Positions 1 through 7,749 of a stretch of DNA of 25,601 nt are shown one piece after another. The notes under the pieces are model-generated. The model was given only the letters and a program-made list of their open reading frames with translations. It had not been told where the DNA came from and did not search any database. Origin of the DNA: a virus; the IMG/VR virus record IMGVR_UViG_3300002460_000149, positions 1-25,601 of that record; one strand, given 5' to 3'. Position numbers and translations under genes: made by a program. Each line of letters begins with the position of its first letter. Position 1 is the stretch's first letter.

Positions 1-2099
1 TTACAATAAGCGGAACAGACTGGGATTGGGATTCCGGCGGTTCTGGCTCTGCAGTTAATATATCAAATGTTGATTACCAAATAGATTCTACTACAGGGGG
101 CGGCGGAGTTACAGTTATATTGGATGGTACGAGCGTAAATTTAGATAGTTTTGTCGTTTCTGCAGGAGATTCATTAAACGCTACTAAATCGGGTTTAATA
201 ATTACTATTGGGAATGCAACTGCAGACCAATTAACTATACGAGGAACTATTAATTTAGACAGCGTAATTATAAATTCTTATTACTCTTTATTAATAGCTA
301 CTTCAAATGCTATTGTAAATATTAATAATATTTCTGTTAAAAGTTCAGCTGATTATGGAATACAAATTGCTAATATAAATAGAATAATACAACTTAATAA
401 TTCTATATTTAGAAGTGGTGACCCTTATGCTGGAATGTATGTACAACTAAGTGGAAAAACAATAACAGGTACAAATAATACGTTTGTTGGTACTGCCAAT
501 AGTAATGATGTATTTGGACAGGATATTTACTTAAACGATGGTGCTAAAGCAGAATTAACAAATAGCACTTTTACTACGGTGGGATTTATTGGACCAACTG
601 GCTATTTAATATCAAAAGACCATAATAAAGTAACAAATAACTGGACTATCTGGGGTATGTTGGATACAACTACGGGTAACTCAACCGGCGGATACAATGG
701 CACTAATTGGACAGCAAGCGATACTATTAATTTAGCATTAGCAACCAGATACACTAATTATTTTCCATCTAATTTAAACGCCACTAATAATTTTGTAGTT
801 GGAGGTATGAATATAAGTAATGGAACTAATCTAATTGGAAGTAATTATAATTTAAGTTTAGGAAGTTTGTATATAATTTCTGGAGGACTTTACAACGCAA
901 CAACAGGAACTACAACACTAACGTCTGAAAATCCAGATGGAAGAGCGTTAGATAATTTAGGAACAATAACTCATAACTCTGGATTATTTAACATAACTAC
1001 AACTACAAATGCAACAATAAACACTGGTAAAGACCCTCTATTTAATCTACAAATAGCAACAGGAATAGGCAACATAACTTTACTAAACAATACAGATTTA
1101 GCTGGTGGATTAAACATTACAAGCGGAATATTGGATACAAACATTAGTTTCGGTCATAGACTTACAGCTTCAAATCAAATTATACTAAATAGCGAACTAT
1201 ATGGTAGAAACTCTTCAAATATTACTTTTAGCTCTGTAATTATAAATTCAGGAGGAAGATACAACGCTACTTCTGGCAAGACTGTATTTACAGATTTAAT
1301 AAGTAACTCTAGTTTAATAGGAGCATATATAATAGACCAGAATGGTTCAAGTATACAAAATTTAAGGCTTAATCAAACTATATTTAACTTAACAGCATAT
1401 AATATTACACTATATGATGTATTAAATGTAACTCTATCTGACCCAACAGGAGCGAGAAATACAAGCAATTATGTGAATATAAGTCAGCCAACATATTTTG
1501 TTTCTGCGTGGGCTTTCTTAAATATATCTTATACTACATTCACAACAGAAACAAATATTGATATGTTCAAACATAACGGAACAAGATGGAATTTAGTTCC
1601 ACAACCAAGAGGTAGAAATACAGAAGGAAATTATGTATTTGCAAATATATCTTCGTTTAGTCCATTTGCACCTATGGAAAATAATATAGCTGCAACAGAG
1701 GCTTTATTAGTAACTGTAAATCCACTTACAAATAAAACCATATTAGAATTCCCTGTAGCACAAGGTATTAACGAAACCCAATCAGCAATAGGGCAAACTA
1801 TTACATTAGGAATACTAAACGCATCTGTGAATTCAAGTTACGCTGGAGATATTAACGTGACTGTAAATGCTACGATAGGATTAAACGGAATAAGTATTTA
1901 CATAGCAGAACATAATATGACTAATAACTGCGATAACGCTGTAGGAAGAGGTATGAATCTCTCAACCACCCAGCAAGTAATTAGTAGTTTTTTTAATATA
2001 TTTAGCGGACAAAAACAATACTGGTTATGTGCTGTTTACAATGTTAGTGAATTAGGAGATATAGATGCGACTATTGATTTTAATAGCGTGGAAACATAA
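1..2099 (+). CDS. Sequon-rich adhesin-like virion surface protein (5' partial)
   Basis: The frame is open to the left window edge (first full codon at position 3), so the TTG at 120 is not the real start. The visible part is over 690 residues, low in cysteine, rich in N, T, S, I and G, and looks like beta-solenoid or beta-sandwich repeats. By hand I count about 44 N-X-S/T sequons in the last 659 residues. Two similar modules carry GGLYNATTGTTTLT and GGRYNATSGKTVFTD. Near residues 520-535 of that stretch is a NISSFSPFAPM segment like C-terminal beta-sandwich domains of archaeal surface proteins. It lies directly before the connector genes, where phages often place head decoration or fibre proteins. 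I infer a glycosylated head fibre or adhesin; no enzymatic motif is seen. The stop overlaps the next ATG by one base. Confidence 0.6.
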   Translation, partial: TISGTDWDWDSGGSGSAVNISNVDYQIDSTTGGGGVTVILDGTSVNLDSFVVSAGDSLNATKSGLIITIGNATADQLTIRGTINLDSVIINSYYSLLIATSNAIVNINNISVKSSADYGIQIANINRIIQLNNSIFRSGDPYAGMYVQLSGKTITGTNNTFVGTANSNDVFGQDIYLNDGAKAELTNSTFTTVGFIGPTGYLISKDHNKVTNNWTIWGMLDTTTGNSTGGYNGTNWTASDTINLALATRYTNYFPSNLNATNNFVVGGMNISNGTNLIGSNYNLSLGSLYIISGGLYNATTGTTTLTSENPDGRALDNLGTITHNSGLFNITTTTNATINTGKDPLFNLQIATGIGNITLLNNTDLAGGLNITSGILDTNISFGHRLTASNQIILNSELYGRNSSNITFSSVIINSGGRYNATSGKTVFTDLISNSSLIGAYIIDQNGSSIQNLRLNQTIFNLTAYNITLYDVLNVTLSDPTGARNTSNYVNISQPTYFVSAWAFLNISYTTFTTETNIDMFKHNGTRWNLVPQPRGRNTEGNYVFANISSFSPFAPMENNIAATEALLVTVNPLTNKTILEFPVAQGINETQSAIGQTITLGILNASVNSSYAGDINVTVNATIGLNGISIYIAEHNMTNNCDNAVGRGMNLSTTQQVISSFFNIFSGQKQYWLCAVYNVSELGDIDATIDFNSVET

Positions 2100-2311
2100 T
2101 GGTTAAATATGAAGATAAAACACATCCTATATGGAACAAGGTTAATAGTATGGAAGATAAAATATCAACATTAGAGGCGGACGTAAGCGTTATCAGAAAT
2201 GATATAAGATGGATAAAAGAAAAACTTGATGGCAATACAAAAGTAATATATGGTGTTGGAGTTGGAGTAATAGTGGCTATCATAAGCCAAGTATTATTTA
2301 ATGTATTATAA
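2099..2311 (+). CDS. Small coiled-coil protein with C-terminal membrane segment (XhlA-like)
   Basis: 70 residues. Residues about 15-45 have a heptad pattern (MEDKISTLEADVSVIRNDI) that predicts a coiled coil. Residues about 48-70 are a hydrophobic membrane span (VIYGVGVGVIVAIISQVLF). This plan matches phage XhlA-type and related small membrane proteins, some of which help holins, but the sequence alone cannot prove a lysis role. It is translationally coupled on both sides by TAATG overlaps to the adhesin-like gene and to a 51-residue gene. It could equally anchor or help assemble the preceding surface protein. Confidence 0.55.
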   Translation: MVKYEDKTHPIWNKVNSMEDKISTLEADVSVIRNDIRWIKEKLDGNTKVIYGVGVGVIVAIISQVLFNVL

Positions 2312-2466
2312 TGCCAAAAATATCATTTCCAATAAAAGTGAGAGTAAAAGCACCTTGGGATAGATTAAAAAACTGGGAATACATAACAAAAGTATGGAGA
2401 AATCCTAAACAATTAGAAAAGATATGGAATCTTAAACATAGTTGGGATAAACCCGAAAGAGGATAA
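2311..2466 (+). CDS. Small basic protein, unknown function
   Basis: A 51-residue frame starting MPKISFPIKVRVKAPW and ending WDKPERG. It fills the gap between two coupled genes: its ATG overlaps the previous stop by one base, and its TAA ends two bases before the next ATG. It is rich in K, R and W and has no membrane span or metal motif. The close packing and lack of any other explanation for the gap support a real gene. I do not recognise a family. Confidence 0.6.
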   Translation: MPKISFPIKVRVKAPWDRLKNWEYITKVWRNPKQLEKIWNLKHSWDKPERG

Positions 2467-2468
2467 CA

Positions 2469-2849
2469 ATGGTTTGGAATTTAGGTTCAGTTCAAGTAGA
2501 AGTAAGTAAATTAATAGAAAGCATACCAACAGCGATAAGTGGAACTGAGATGAATTCTCTTATAGATAGAGAAAGAATTTATTTACAAAATATATTAGGT
2601 GTGAATATTGGAAGTAATTCTATTGGAGAATCTCACCAACAGGTATTGGTTGATTTAACTGCAGTTTCAGTTATTAATTCTATGGAATTAACAGGGGCAG
2701 ATGTATCATCTGTTAGTTTGGGAGAATTTAGTGAAAGTAAAGGTGCCCAAAGTAATTTATCTATCGCTAAAACAATGTTTCATACAAAGGCACTGGAAGG
2801 AATCAAAGCATTAGGAATAAGAAACAGTATGTATAAATCATTTGGATAA
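2469..2849 (+). CDS. Putative head-tail connector (adaptor) protein
   Basis: 126 residues, mostly helical in pattern, without cysteine or catalytic motifs. Start is MVWNLGSVQVEVSKLIESIP. Its size, helical nature and place as the first of three small genes before an HK97-gp10-like gene fit the head-tail adaptor that binds the portal ring in siphoviruses. The assignment rests on gene order and size rather than a clear motif. Its stop overlaps the next ATG (TAATG). Confidence 0.45.
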   Translation: MVWNLGSVQVEVSKLIESIPTAISGTEMNSLIDRERIYLQNILGVNIGSNSIGESHQQVLVDLTAVSVINSMELTGADVSSVSLGEFSESKGAQSNLSIAKTMFHTKALEGIKALGIRNSMYKSFG

Positions 2850-3271
2850 TGGCTTTCACAGATGAATTGATAACAGATGTAAATAGCATAATAAATTCTA
2901 GAGGTACGAGTGTTAGATTAAAACATTTCACGGAATCTTTTTCTGGAGCAGATTTTGACAATGCTTATTTAACTCAAAGCGGAACTAATCAATGGGTTGT
3001 AGCGTTTCCCCAACCTCTTAATGATAATAAGGCAGGAGAGGATTTAAGGTTATTAGAACAAGGTGCTATTAGTTTTGATGGTAGAAAGGTATTTTTTGCT
3101 GGCAGTGTTGAAATAAATCCAGATAGTATTATAGGGATTGGTAGTCCAACACCAATAGAATTTCATGTTATCAATAAAGGTATAATTGTATATAGCCTTG
3201 TAGGTACTAATGTATATAAAAAAGTGTATGTAGAAAGGTTAAATACAGGTAGTTTTATAGGACAATATTGA
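2849..3271 (+). CDS. Putative head-closure (stopper) protein
   Basis: 140 residues with a predicted beta-rich core (FDGRKVFFAGSVEINPDS, then EFHVINKGIIVYSLVG). It lies between the putative adaptor and the HK97-gp10-like gene, the usual position of the head-closure or stopper protein that plugs the portal channel. No diagnostic motif is visible, so this is a positional call. The gene is coupled to both neighbours by one-base stop/start overlaps. Confidence 0.45.
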   Translation: MAFTDELITDVNSIINSRGTSVRLKHFTESFSGADFDNAYLTQSGTNQWVVAFPQPLNDNKAGEDLRLLEQGAISFDGRKVFFAGSVEINPDSIIGIGSPTPIEFHVINKGIIVYSLVGTNVYKKVYVERLNTGSFIGQY

Positions 3272-3648
3272 TGGGAGTAAAAATAGAAATATTAGGGGTT
3301 CCAGAAATGATTAAGAAGATAGGAATATTAAAAAATAAAATAATAAATGCTCAAAGACAATCTTTAATTGAAGCAGGTGAACATTTAAGAGGAGAAATTA
3401 TATTAAGTATTTCAGGTCAAAGAGAAGAACCTAGAAGTGTAGATACTGGTAATTTTATGAGAAGTATTCAAAAAACAGTTGATACTGAAAAAGCTGTTAT
3501 TAAAAGTGATGTTTCTTATTCAAAAGAATTGGAATTTGGTACAAGTAACAGACCTGCGAGGTCACATTTTCAAAATTCTGCTAATAGAGAAGAAACAAAA
3601 ATTAAAGAAATAATAAATAAAACAGTTAAAAATGCTTTAAAATCTTAA
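3271..3648 (+). CDS. HK97 gp10-like tail completion / neck protein
   Basis: 125 residues from the ATG at 3271; a TTG codon just upstream (3268) is unlikely because the ATG overlaps the previous stop in TGATG fashion. The pattern is that of the HK97-gp10 family: an N-terminal helix region (EMIKKIGILKNKIINAQRQ), then VDTGNFMRSI, and near the C-terminus ELEFGTSNRPARSHFQNSA, matching the family signature of DTG.L..SI and E.GT...PAR.F. Proteins of this family connect head and tail in long-tailed phages. The gene ends the connector block and a 110-nt gap with promoter-like sequence follows. Confidence 0.85.
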   Translation: MGVKIEILGVPEMIKKIGILKNKIINAQRQSLIEAGEHLRGEIILSISGQREEPRSVDTGNFMRSIQKTVDTEKAVIKSDVSYSKELEFGTSNRPARSHFQNSANREETKIKEIINKTVKNALKS

Positions 3649-3758
3649 TTACTATAGTTGTTATAACAACTCTTTAATATATTTTAAATATTATCATAAG
3701 GTATAATATTTATTAACCTCCTCAAGCGAGAGGAAAAAGGTAAGCCAAGCGAGGCACA
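3649..3758 (+). promoter_or_regulatory. Intergenic control region before the tail genes
   Basis: The only sizeable gap inside the structural block. It holds a perfect 16-bp palindrome (3656-3671), AT-rich TATA-like stretches (about 3680-3691 and 3702-3711), and then a leader with two short hairpins sharing the sequence AAGCGAG, one at about 3718-3733 (CCTcCTC-AAGC-GAGAGG) and one at 3743-3754 (GCC-AAGCGA-GGC). GAGG at 3751-3754 could serve as ribosome binding site for the ATG at 3759. The CCTCC at 3717-3722 could pair with such GAGG runs. I infer an internal late promoter with a possibly structured leader. Confidence 0.5.
3656..3671. repeat. Perfect 16-bp palindrome, possible operator
   Basis: AGTTGTTATAACAACT is identical to its reverse complement. 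It starts eight bases after the stop of the gp10-like gene and precedes TATA-like sequence. It may be an operator for a dimeric repressor, or in RNA a short hairpin at the end of the connector transcript. Confidence 0.45.
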
Positions 3759-4211
3759 ATGACAATAACAACATCCACATTAATGGCAGATTCTGTAAAA
3801 CAGATTCGTACATATATTCAAACAATTACTGACCCTGTTTCTTCAGTAAGACCATCTGGTTCTTCCTTTGTATTAACATCTTACCCAGAAAGAGCAGTAT
3901 ATTATCCTATAATATCAATTAAGACTATTAAATTTGACACAGTAGGTAGATGGATAGGAACTGATAGTCAGATAATATCAATAGGTTTAGAAATCAGAGT
4001 ATGGGCTAGGAATGAAAAAGAAAAAGAACAATTAGGAGATAGTATTTATGATACATTGAGAAATATACAATTAACTACAACTACAGGTAGTGTAGCTTTG
4101 GGATTATTTAATTTTAATTTTTCAATGATAGGAGATGTAGATGAAATAGGATTAGGTTCCGTTAAATCAAGAATATTTAGAGTTGGATTTAATTATTTTG
4201 CTACAGATTAA
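3759..4211 (+). CDS. Putative tail terminator protein
   Basis: 150 residues. The pattern of alternating strands and helices (YYPIISIKTIKF, IISIGLEIRVWARNEKEKEQLGDSIYDTLR, IFRVGFNYFA) resembles gpU/gp17-like tail terminator or tail completion proteins, which cap the tail tube and have a small alpha/beta fold. Its place between the gp10-like protein and the tail tube gene is the usual one. There is no strict sequence signature, so confidence is moderate. It begins after an intergenic control region and is followed almost directly by the next gene. Confidence 0.55.
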   Translation: MTITTSTLMADSVKQIRTYIQTITDPVSSVRPSGSSFVLTSYPERAVYYPIISIKTIKFDTVGRWIGTDSQIISIGLEIRVWARNEKEKEQLGDSIYDTLRNIQLTTTTGSVALGLFNFNFSMIGDVDEIGLGSVKSRIFRVGFNYFATD

Positions 4212-4212
4212 A

Positions 4213-4476
4213 ATGACAAAAATATATATAAAACAAATAGGACCCCACCAACCATATGGTATGATTAAAGAAATAGATGAAATAATAGCATTGGAGTTAA
4301 TTAAAACTGGACAATGGATTAAATTAGATTCTTCAAATCAATATGATAAAAAATATTTGGAGAAATTATCAATGGATGAACTTCAAAAAATTGGGCATAA
4401 ATTTAATGTTAAAGATAATAAGAAAGAAGAACTTATTCCTAAAATTTTAGAAGCAGAATCAAAGGAAACTAAATAA
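4213..4476 (+). CDS. Small HeH/SAP-like helical domain protein
   Basis: 87 residues from ATG 4213, which lies just after the previous stop; an upstream in-frame ATG at 4183 would overlap the tail terminator gene by 29 bases and is less likely. Residues about 54-82 (YLEKLSMDELQKIGHKFNV then KKEELIPKILEAE) form a helix-extended loop-helix motif of the SAP/LEM/Rho-N kind, common as a small module in phage structural operons. The N-terminal half (MTKIYIKQIGPHQPYG) is beta-like. It may be a minor tail or connector protein. Its stop overlaps the tail tube start by one base. Confidence 0.6.
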   Translation: MTKIYIKQIGPHQPYGMIKEIDEIIALELIKTGQWIKLDSSNQYDKKYLEKLSMDELQKIGHKFNVKDNKKEELIPKILEAESKETK

Positions 4477-5486
4477 TGGCAATTTTTTCACAAGACCAAT
4501 CCCAAGTTTCATGGCAATATGAAACCGGAACATATGCTACTCCAACTGGAACTTCACAATGGCCAGGACATGTTCAATCACATAATCCTAGTGAAGACAC
4601 TGGAGTAAATAAAAAAGTAATTAGATATATAGGGGCAGGAGATAGAAGTCTTTCTACTTTTATAGATGGTCCTTCTTCTTATGCAGGTACTCTATCTTAT
4701 TTTCCTACAGATTGGAAAATATTAAAATTTGCATTAGGTAAGAATGCTGATGCTGGAAGTCCTTCTCCTTATACACATACTATAAGCGAAGCTAATAGTG
4801 ATAATTCTAATGGAGAAATAGCACAGCAAGTATTACCTTCATTTTCTGTAGAAGATGCTCAAAGAGTATTGATAGCAGGTAGTGGTTTAAATCTTATAAG
4901 GACTTATAAAGGATGTATAGTTGATTCATTTTCAATGAATATGGCTGAAGGAGAACCTATTTCTGTTGAAGTAGGATACACAGCTAAAACTGTAGATTTT
5001 TCATCAGGAACTATAGCTACAGTAACAGCAGCAACTACATCACCATTTTTATGGGAACATACACTGATAAATTTAGCAGGAACAAAATTAAACACAGTTA
5101 AATCTTCTACATTTTCTATAAAAAATAATTTAGATGCACCTCATTATGTAGATAATACCATAAACATTTCAACACCAATACCAAAAGCTAGAGATTATGA
5201 AATGACTCTAAATTTAAATGCTGATAGCTCAAGAACAAATGAAATATACAACCAATATTTTATAGGTGGGAGTACATTTAATGTAGATATATTTTCTGCT
5301 GTGGGTTCAGCAACAAATGATATATTGATAGCGATGAGTGGTTGTAAACTAACTGGATTTAGTGATACATCAGCGACAGAAGGTGTAGTAGAACATGTAT
5401 TAACTATTATTCCAAAAAATGTATCTGTAATTGTAGATGATGCAATACAATTTTACAATGCAGGAAGTTATGCAGGAACTGTATAA
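4476..5486 (+). CDS. Major tail tube protein
   Basis: 336 residues, beta-rich, opening with SQVSWQYETGTYATPTG, the kind of N-terminus (an entity compared with a typical E.TYGT.) seen in siphovirus tail tube proteins. A second half from about residue 200 (STFSIKNNLDAPHYVDN, then PIPKARDYEMTLNLN) looks like a further tube-type beta-sandwich repeat, making it longer than minimal tube proteins. It is immediately followed by the tail assembly chaperone pair and the tape measure gene, which fixes its role well by gene order. It should be among the most abundant virion proteins. Confidence 0.75.
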   Translation: MAIFSQDQSQVSWQYETGTYATPTGTSQWPGHVQSHNPSEDTGVNKKVIRYIGAGDRSLSTFIDGPSSYAGTLSYFPTDWKILKFALGKNADAGSPSPYTHTISEANSDNSNGEIAQQVLPSFSVEDAQRVLIAGSGLNLIRTYKGCIVDSFSMNMAEGEPISVEVGYTAKTVDFSSGTIATVTAATTSPFLWEHTLINLAGTKLNTVKSSTFSIKNNLDAPHYVDNTINISTPIPKARDYEMTLNLNADSSRTNEIYNQYFIGGSTFNVDIFSAVGSATNDILIAMSGCKLTGFSDTSATEGVVEHVLTIIPKNVSVIVDDAIQFYNAGSYAGTV

Positions 5487-5494
5487 GGAGGTGA
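5485..5494 (+). promoter_or_regulatory. Strong Shine-Dalgarno site for the tail chaperone gene
   Basis: AAGGAGGTGA is complementary to the full 3' end of archaeal and bacterial 16S rRNA and lies four bases before the ATG at 5499. It is the strongest ribosome binding site in the structural block and partly overlaps the stop of the tail tube gene. Confidence 0.8.
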
Positions 5495-5498
5495 ATGA

Positions 5499-5864
5499 AT
5501 GGTAATAAATAAAGAAGATACTTTATTTAATAGAGATGAAAAGGGAGAATTACTTCCTATTGAAATCTTTATAGATAAGTTAAAAGATAGTGTAAAAGTT
5601 ATTCCTTTAACTAGAGGTGAATTAAGAAAATTAGGATTAGGATTGATAGAAGGAGGAACTACAAAAGACCAAGATGCTGAATTAATACTAAAACATTGTA
5701 TTTCTCCTAAATATACAGAAGAAGAAATCAAATTTATTAAATCTACAATAGCAGATAATATAGTATTAGCCATTTTAGAAGCTTCTGGTTTAGATATAAA
5801 TAAAGCAAAAAATTCAGTTGATAATGCAATTAATGATTTTGAGAATGAATTAAAAAAAAAATGA
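5499..5864 (+). CDS. Tail assembly chaperone, upstream part (G-like)
   Basis: 121 residues, mostly helical, highly charged, between the tail tube and tape measure genes, where long-tailed phages encode the G/GT-type chaperones that coat the tape measure during tail assembly. Typical features are the short beta start (IPLTRGELRKL) followed by helices (EEIKFIKSTIADNIVLAILEAS). The last codons are TTA AAA AAA AAA TGA, a run of ten A residues that gives a canonical -1 slippery heptamer directly before the stop. A -1 shift would extend the protein by the 57-residue frame at 5861-6034. Confidence 0.75.
   Translation: MVINKEDTLFNRDEKGELLPIEIFIDKLKDSVKVIPLTRGELRKLGLGLIEGGTTKDQDAELILKHCISPKYTEEEIKFIKSTIADNIVLAILEASGLDINKAKNSVDNAINDFENELKKK
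5852..5861 (+). other. Predicted -1 programmed ribosomal frameshift site
   Basis: Ten A residues at 5852-5861 include A AAA AAA read in the zero frame of the upstream chaperone gene, just before its TGA at 5862-5864. The next coding frame is offset by exactly -1 and has no stop until 6032. Frameshifting at this position in the tail chaperone pair is a conserved feature of tailed phages. Confidence 0.7.
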
Positions 5865-6034
5865 AAATAAAACGTAAACAGAATCTTGCTTTTTTTTTAC
5901 ACCAAACAGGATATAATTTTTTTAATGAACCTAAATTAACAAACTGGGAGGTTATGCATCTTGTAGATTATCACAATGAAATAGAAAGAAAAAAGGAAAT
6001 TGAGATAATCAAACAAAGACATAAAAATAAATAA
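5861..6034 (+). CDS. Tail assembly chaperone, -1 frame extension (T-like)
   Basis: A 57-codon frame that may be read by -1 frameshift from the preceding gene, or started at its own ATG (ATGA overlap at 5861-5864). The product ends with a helical segment (LTNWEVMHLVDYHNEIERKKEIE), whose W-x-V/E-x-x-x-L-x-x-Y pattern fits the small T domain that binds the tape measure in GT proteins. Its stop overlaps the tape measure ATG by one base. No ribosome binding site precedes its ATG, which favours frameshifting over independent starts. Confidence 0.7.
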   Translation: MKIKRKQNLAFFLHQTGYNFFNEPKLTNWEVMHLVDYHNEIERKKEIEIIKQRHKNK

Positions 6035-7749
6035 TGGTGAGTGGATTAGGAGGACTTGCACAAGCAGCATTAGGAGGAGGAGCAGCAGGAGGAGTCATTT
6101 CTATTATAATCAGAGCACAGGACCAATATTCTAATGAAATGCAAAAAGCCGCGGCTTCTACAGATAGACTTAAAAATTCTGCATTAGCATCAGCTGCTAA
6201 AATGACTGTTCTTGGAGCAGCTATAGGAATTACTGTTAAATTTCTCGGAGATGCTGCACAAGCTGGTTTAAAATTTGAAACAGCCCAAGCTAAATTTAAT
6301 GCCACTACAACTAATTCCAGTAAACTTTTAAAAGATTTACAAGATGCTTCTAAAGGAACTGTTAGTAATTTAGATTTAATGACTAATTCTAACCAAGCTT
6401 TAGCGTTGGGAATAGACCAAAATAAATTACCTGAATTATTAAAAATATCAGGGGCCTTAGGACAACAAACAGGAAGAAGTGTTACTGAAGCATTTGGGGA
6501 TATAACAAGAGGTATTGGAAGACAAAGCCCTCTTATTTTAGACAATTTGGGTATTATCATAGATAGTAACGCAGCTTATGATACATATGCTAAAAAAATA
6601 GGTAAATCTGCAAGCGAATTAACTGTTGCTGAACAAAAAACTGCCTTTTTAAATGCTGTAATAGAACAAGGAAATAAGAAATATGCTGAAAGTGGTGGTT
6701 TAATAGAAACTACTGAAGTTAAATTAGCAAGGTTAACAACATCATATGATAATTTTAAACAAAAAGTAGGAACAGGATTGATAAATGTAGGAACTAAATT
6801 ATTAGATTGGTTTTCAGGATTAGGGGAAAAAATAAAACCTATGACAGATAAAATGTTACCTGAATTAAAATCTGCCTGGAGTGGTTTATTTAGTGAATTT
6901 GGTGGTGGAAATAAGATATTATCAACTTTAAGTGATATAATTGGAAAATATATTATCATTTCTATTAAAATAATGTTAACATTATTAACAGGTCTTGCAT
7001 TAGTTGTTAGAGAAAATATTTTGGGTTTTAAAATTATAGCAGATACAATTTATGTATTCGGATTAAGATTAAAAGAAGCAGGTTTACATGCTAAAATATT
7101 TTGGAATACATTAACTGGTCAAGATACTACGCTATTGAATGCACAATTAACAGATACTTCATTAAAAATATCAGAAGTAACAAATAGATTAGCTACTAAT
7201 AAACAAGAATTTGTAGATACTGGTGAAAAAATAAAACAACTCGGTCCAAATTTAATTCAAAATATCAAAAAACCTATGGAAGAATCTGCTGAATCAGCAA
7301 AAAAAAGTGGAAAAGTTTTAATAGAAACTGCTGGTGAAGTTACAAATGCTTGGGGACAGGCCGCTACAAGTATTAATGATTTTCAGGCCGCAGTAGATAA
7401 TTTAAATAAACAAAAAGCAATGGCTTCTGGTATAATAGGAGGAACATCTGTAGCGAGAGAAGAATTTACTAGAACAATAGAACAGGCCAAGGCATATGGA
7501 AGTACAATAACCTCTTTCACTAGGGGAAATATTCAAAATACCGCAGAAGGAGGAATAGTAATGAGTCCACAAATAAGAAGGATAGGAGAAGCTGGGCCTG
7601 AAGCCATTATTCCATTAAATAAAACCAATAGTATGGGTGGAATTACTATTAATATAGGAACTATAACAACTGCATCAGCTCGTCAATTTGCAGATGATTT
7701 AATGGGAATACTTAATACAAGATTGCAGGCTACAGGGAGAATAAGATAA
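6034..7749 (+). CDS. Tail tape measure protein
   Basis: 571 residues. A glycine/alanine-rich hydrophobic N-terminus (about residues 4-26) is followed by RAQDQYSNEMQKAAASTDRLK and long helical stretches. A region around 130-205 (LPELLKISGALGQQTGRSV, then TRGIGRQSPLILDNLG) is the conserved tape measure domain. A hydrophobic segment lies near 303-325. The C-terminus holds EGGIVMSPQIRRIGEAGPEAIIPL, a widespread tape measure ending. It sets tail length and is ejected with the DNA. At 571 residues it predicts a rather short tail, roughly 85 nm if the usual 0.15 nm per residue rule holds. Confidence 0.92.
   Translation: MVSGLGGLAQAALGGGAAGGVISIIIRAQDQYSNEMQKAAASTDRLKNSALASAAKMTVLGAAIGITVKFLGDAAQAGLKFETAQAKFNATTTNSSKLLKDLQDASKGTVSNLDLMTNSNQALALGIDQNKLPELLKISGALGQQTGRSVTEAFGDITRGIGRQSPLILDNLGIIIDSNAAYDTYAKKIGKSASELTVAEQKTAFLNAVIEQGNKKYAESGGLIETTEVKLARLTTSYDNFKQKVGTGLINVGTKLLDWFSGLGEKIKPMTDKMLPELKSAWSGLFSEFGGGNKILSTLSDIIGKYIIISIKIMLTLLTGLALVVRENILGFKIIADTIYVFGLRLKEAGLHAKIFWNTLTGQDTTLLNAQLTDTSLKISEVTNRLATNKQEFVDTGEKIKQLGPNLIQNIKKPMEESAESAKKSGKVLIETAGEVTNAWGQAATSINDFQAAVDNLNKQKAMASGIIGGTSVAREEFTRTIEQAKAYGSTITSFTRGNIQNTAEGGIVMSPQIRRIGEAGPEAIIPLNKTNSMGGITINIGTITTASARQFADDLMGILNTRLQATGRIR

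Noticed and set aside
120-122. TTG at 120 as start of the left-edge protein
   Set aside because: The frame stays open to the window edge with the same type of protein sequence, so the real start is outside the window.
6009-6959. Two - strand frames of 183 and 127 residues under the tape measure gene
   Set aside because: They are shadows of the tape measure coding sequence; their proteins look like antisense products of low-complexity AT-rich codons.
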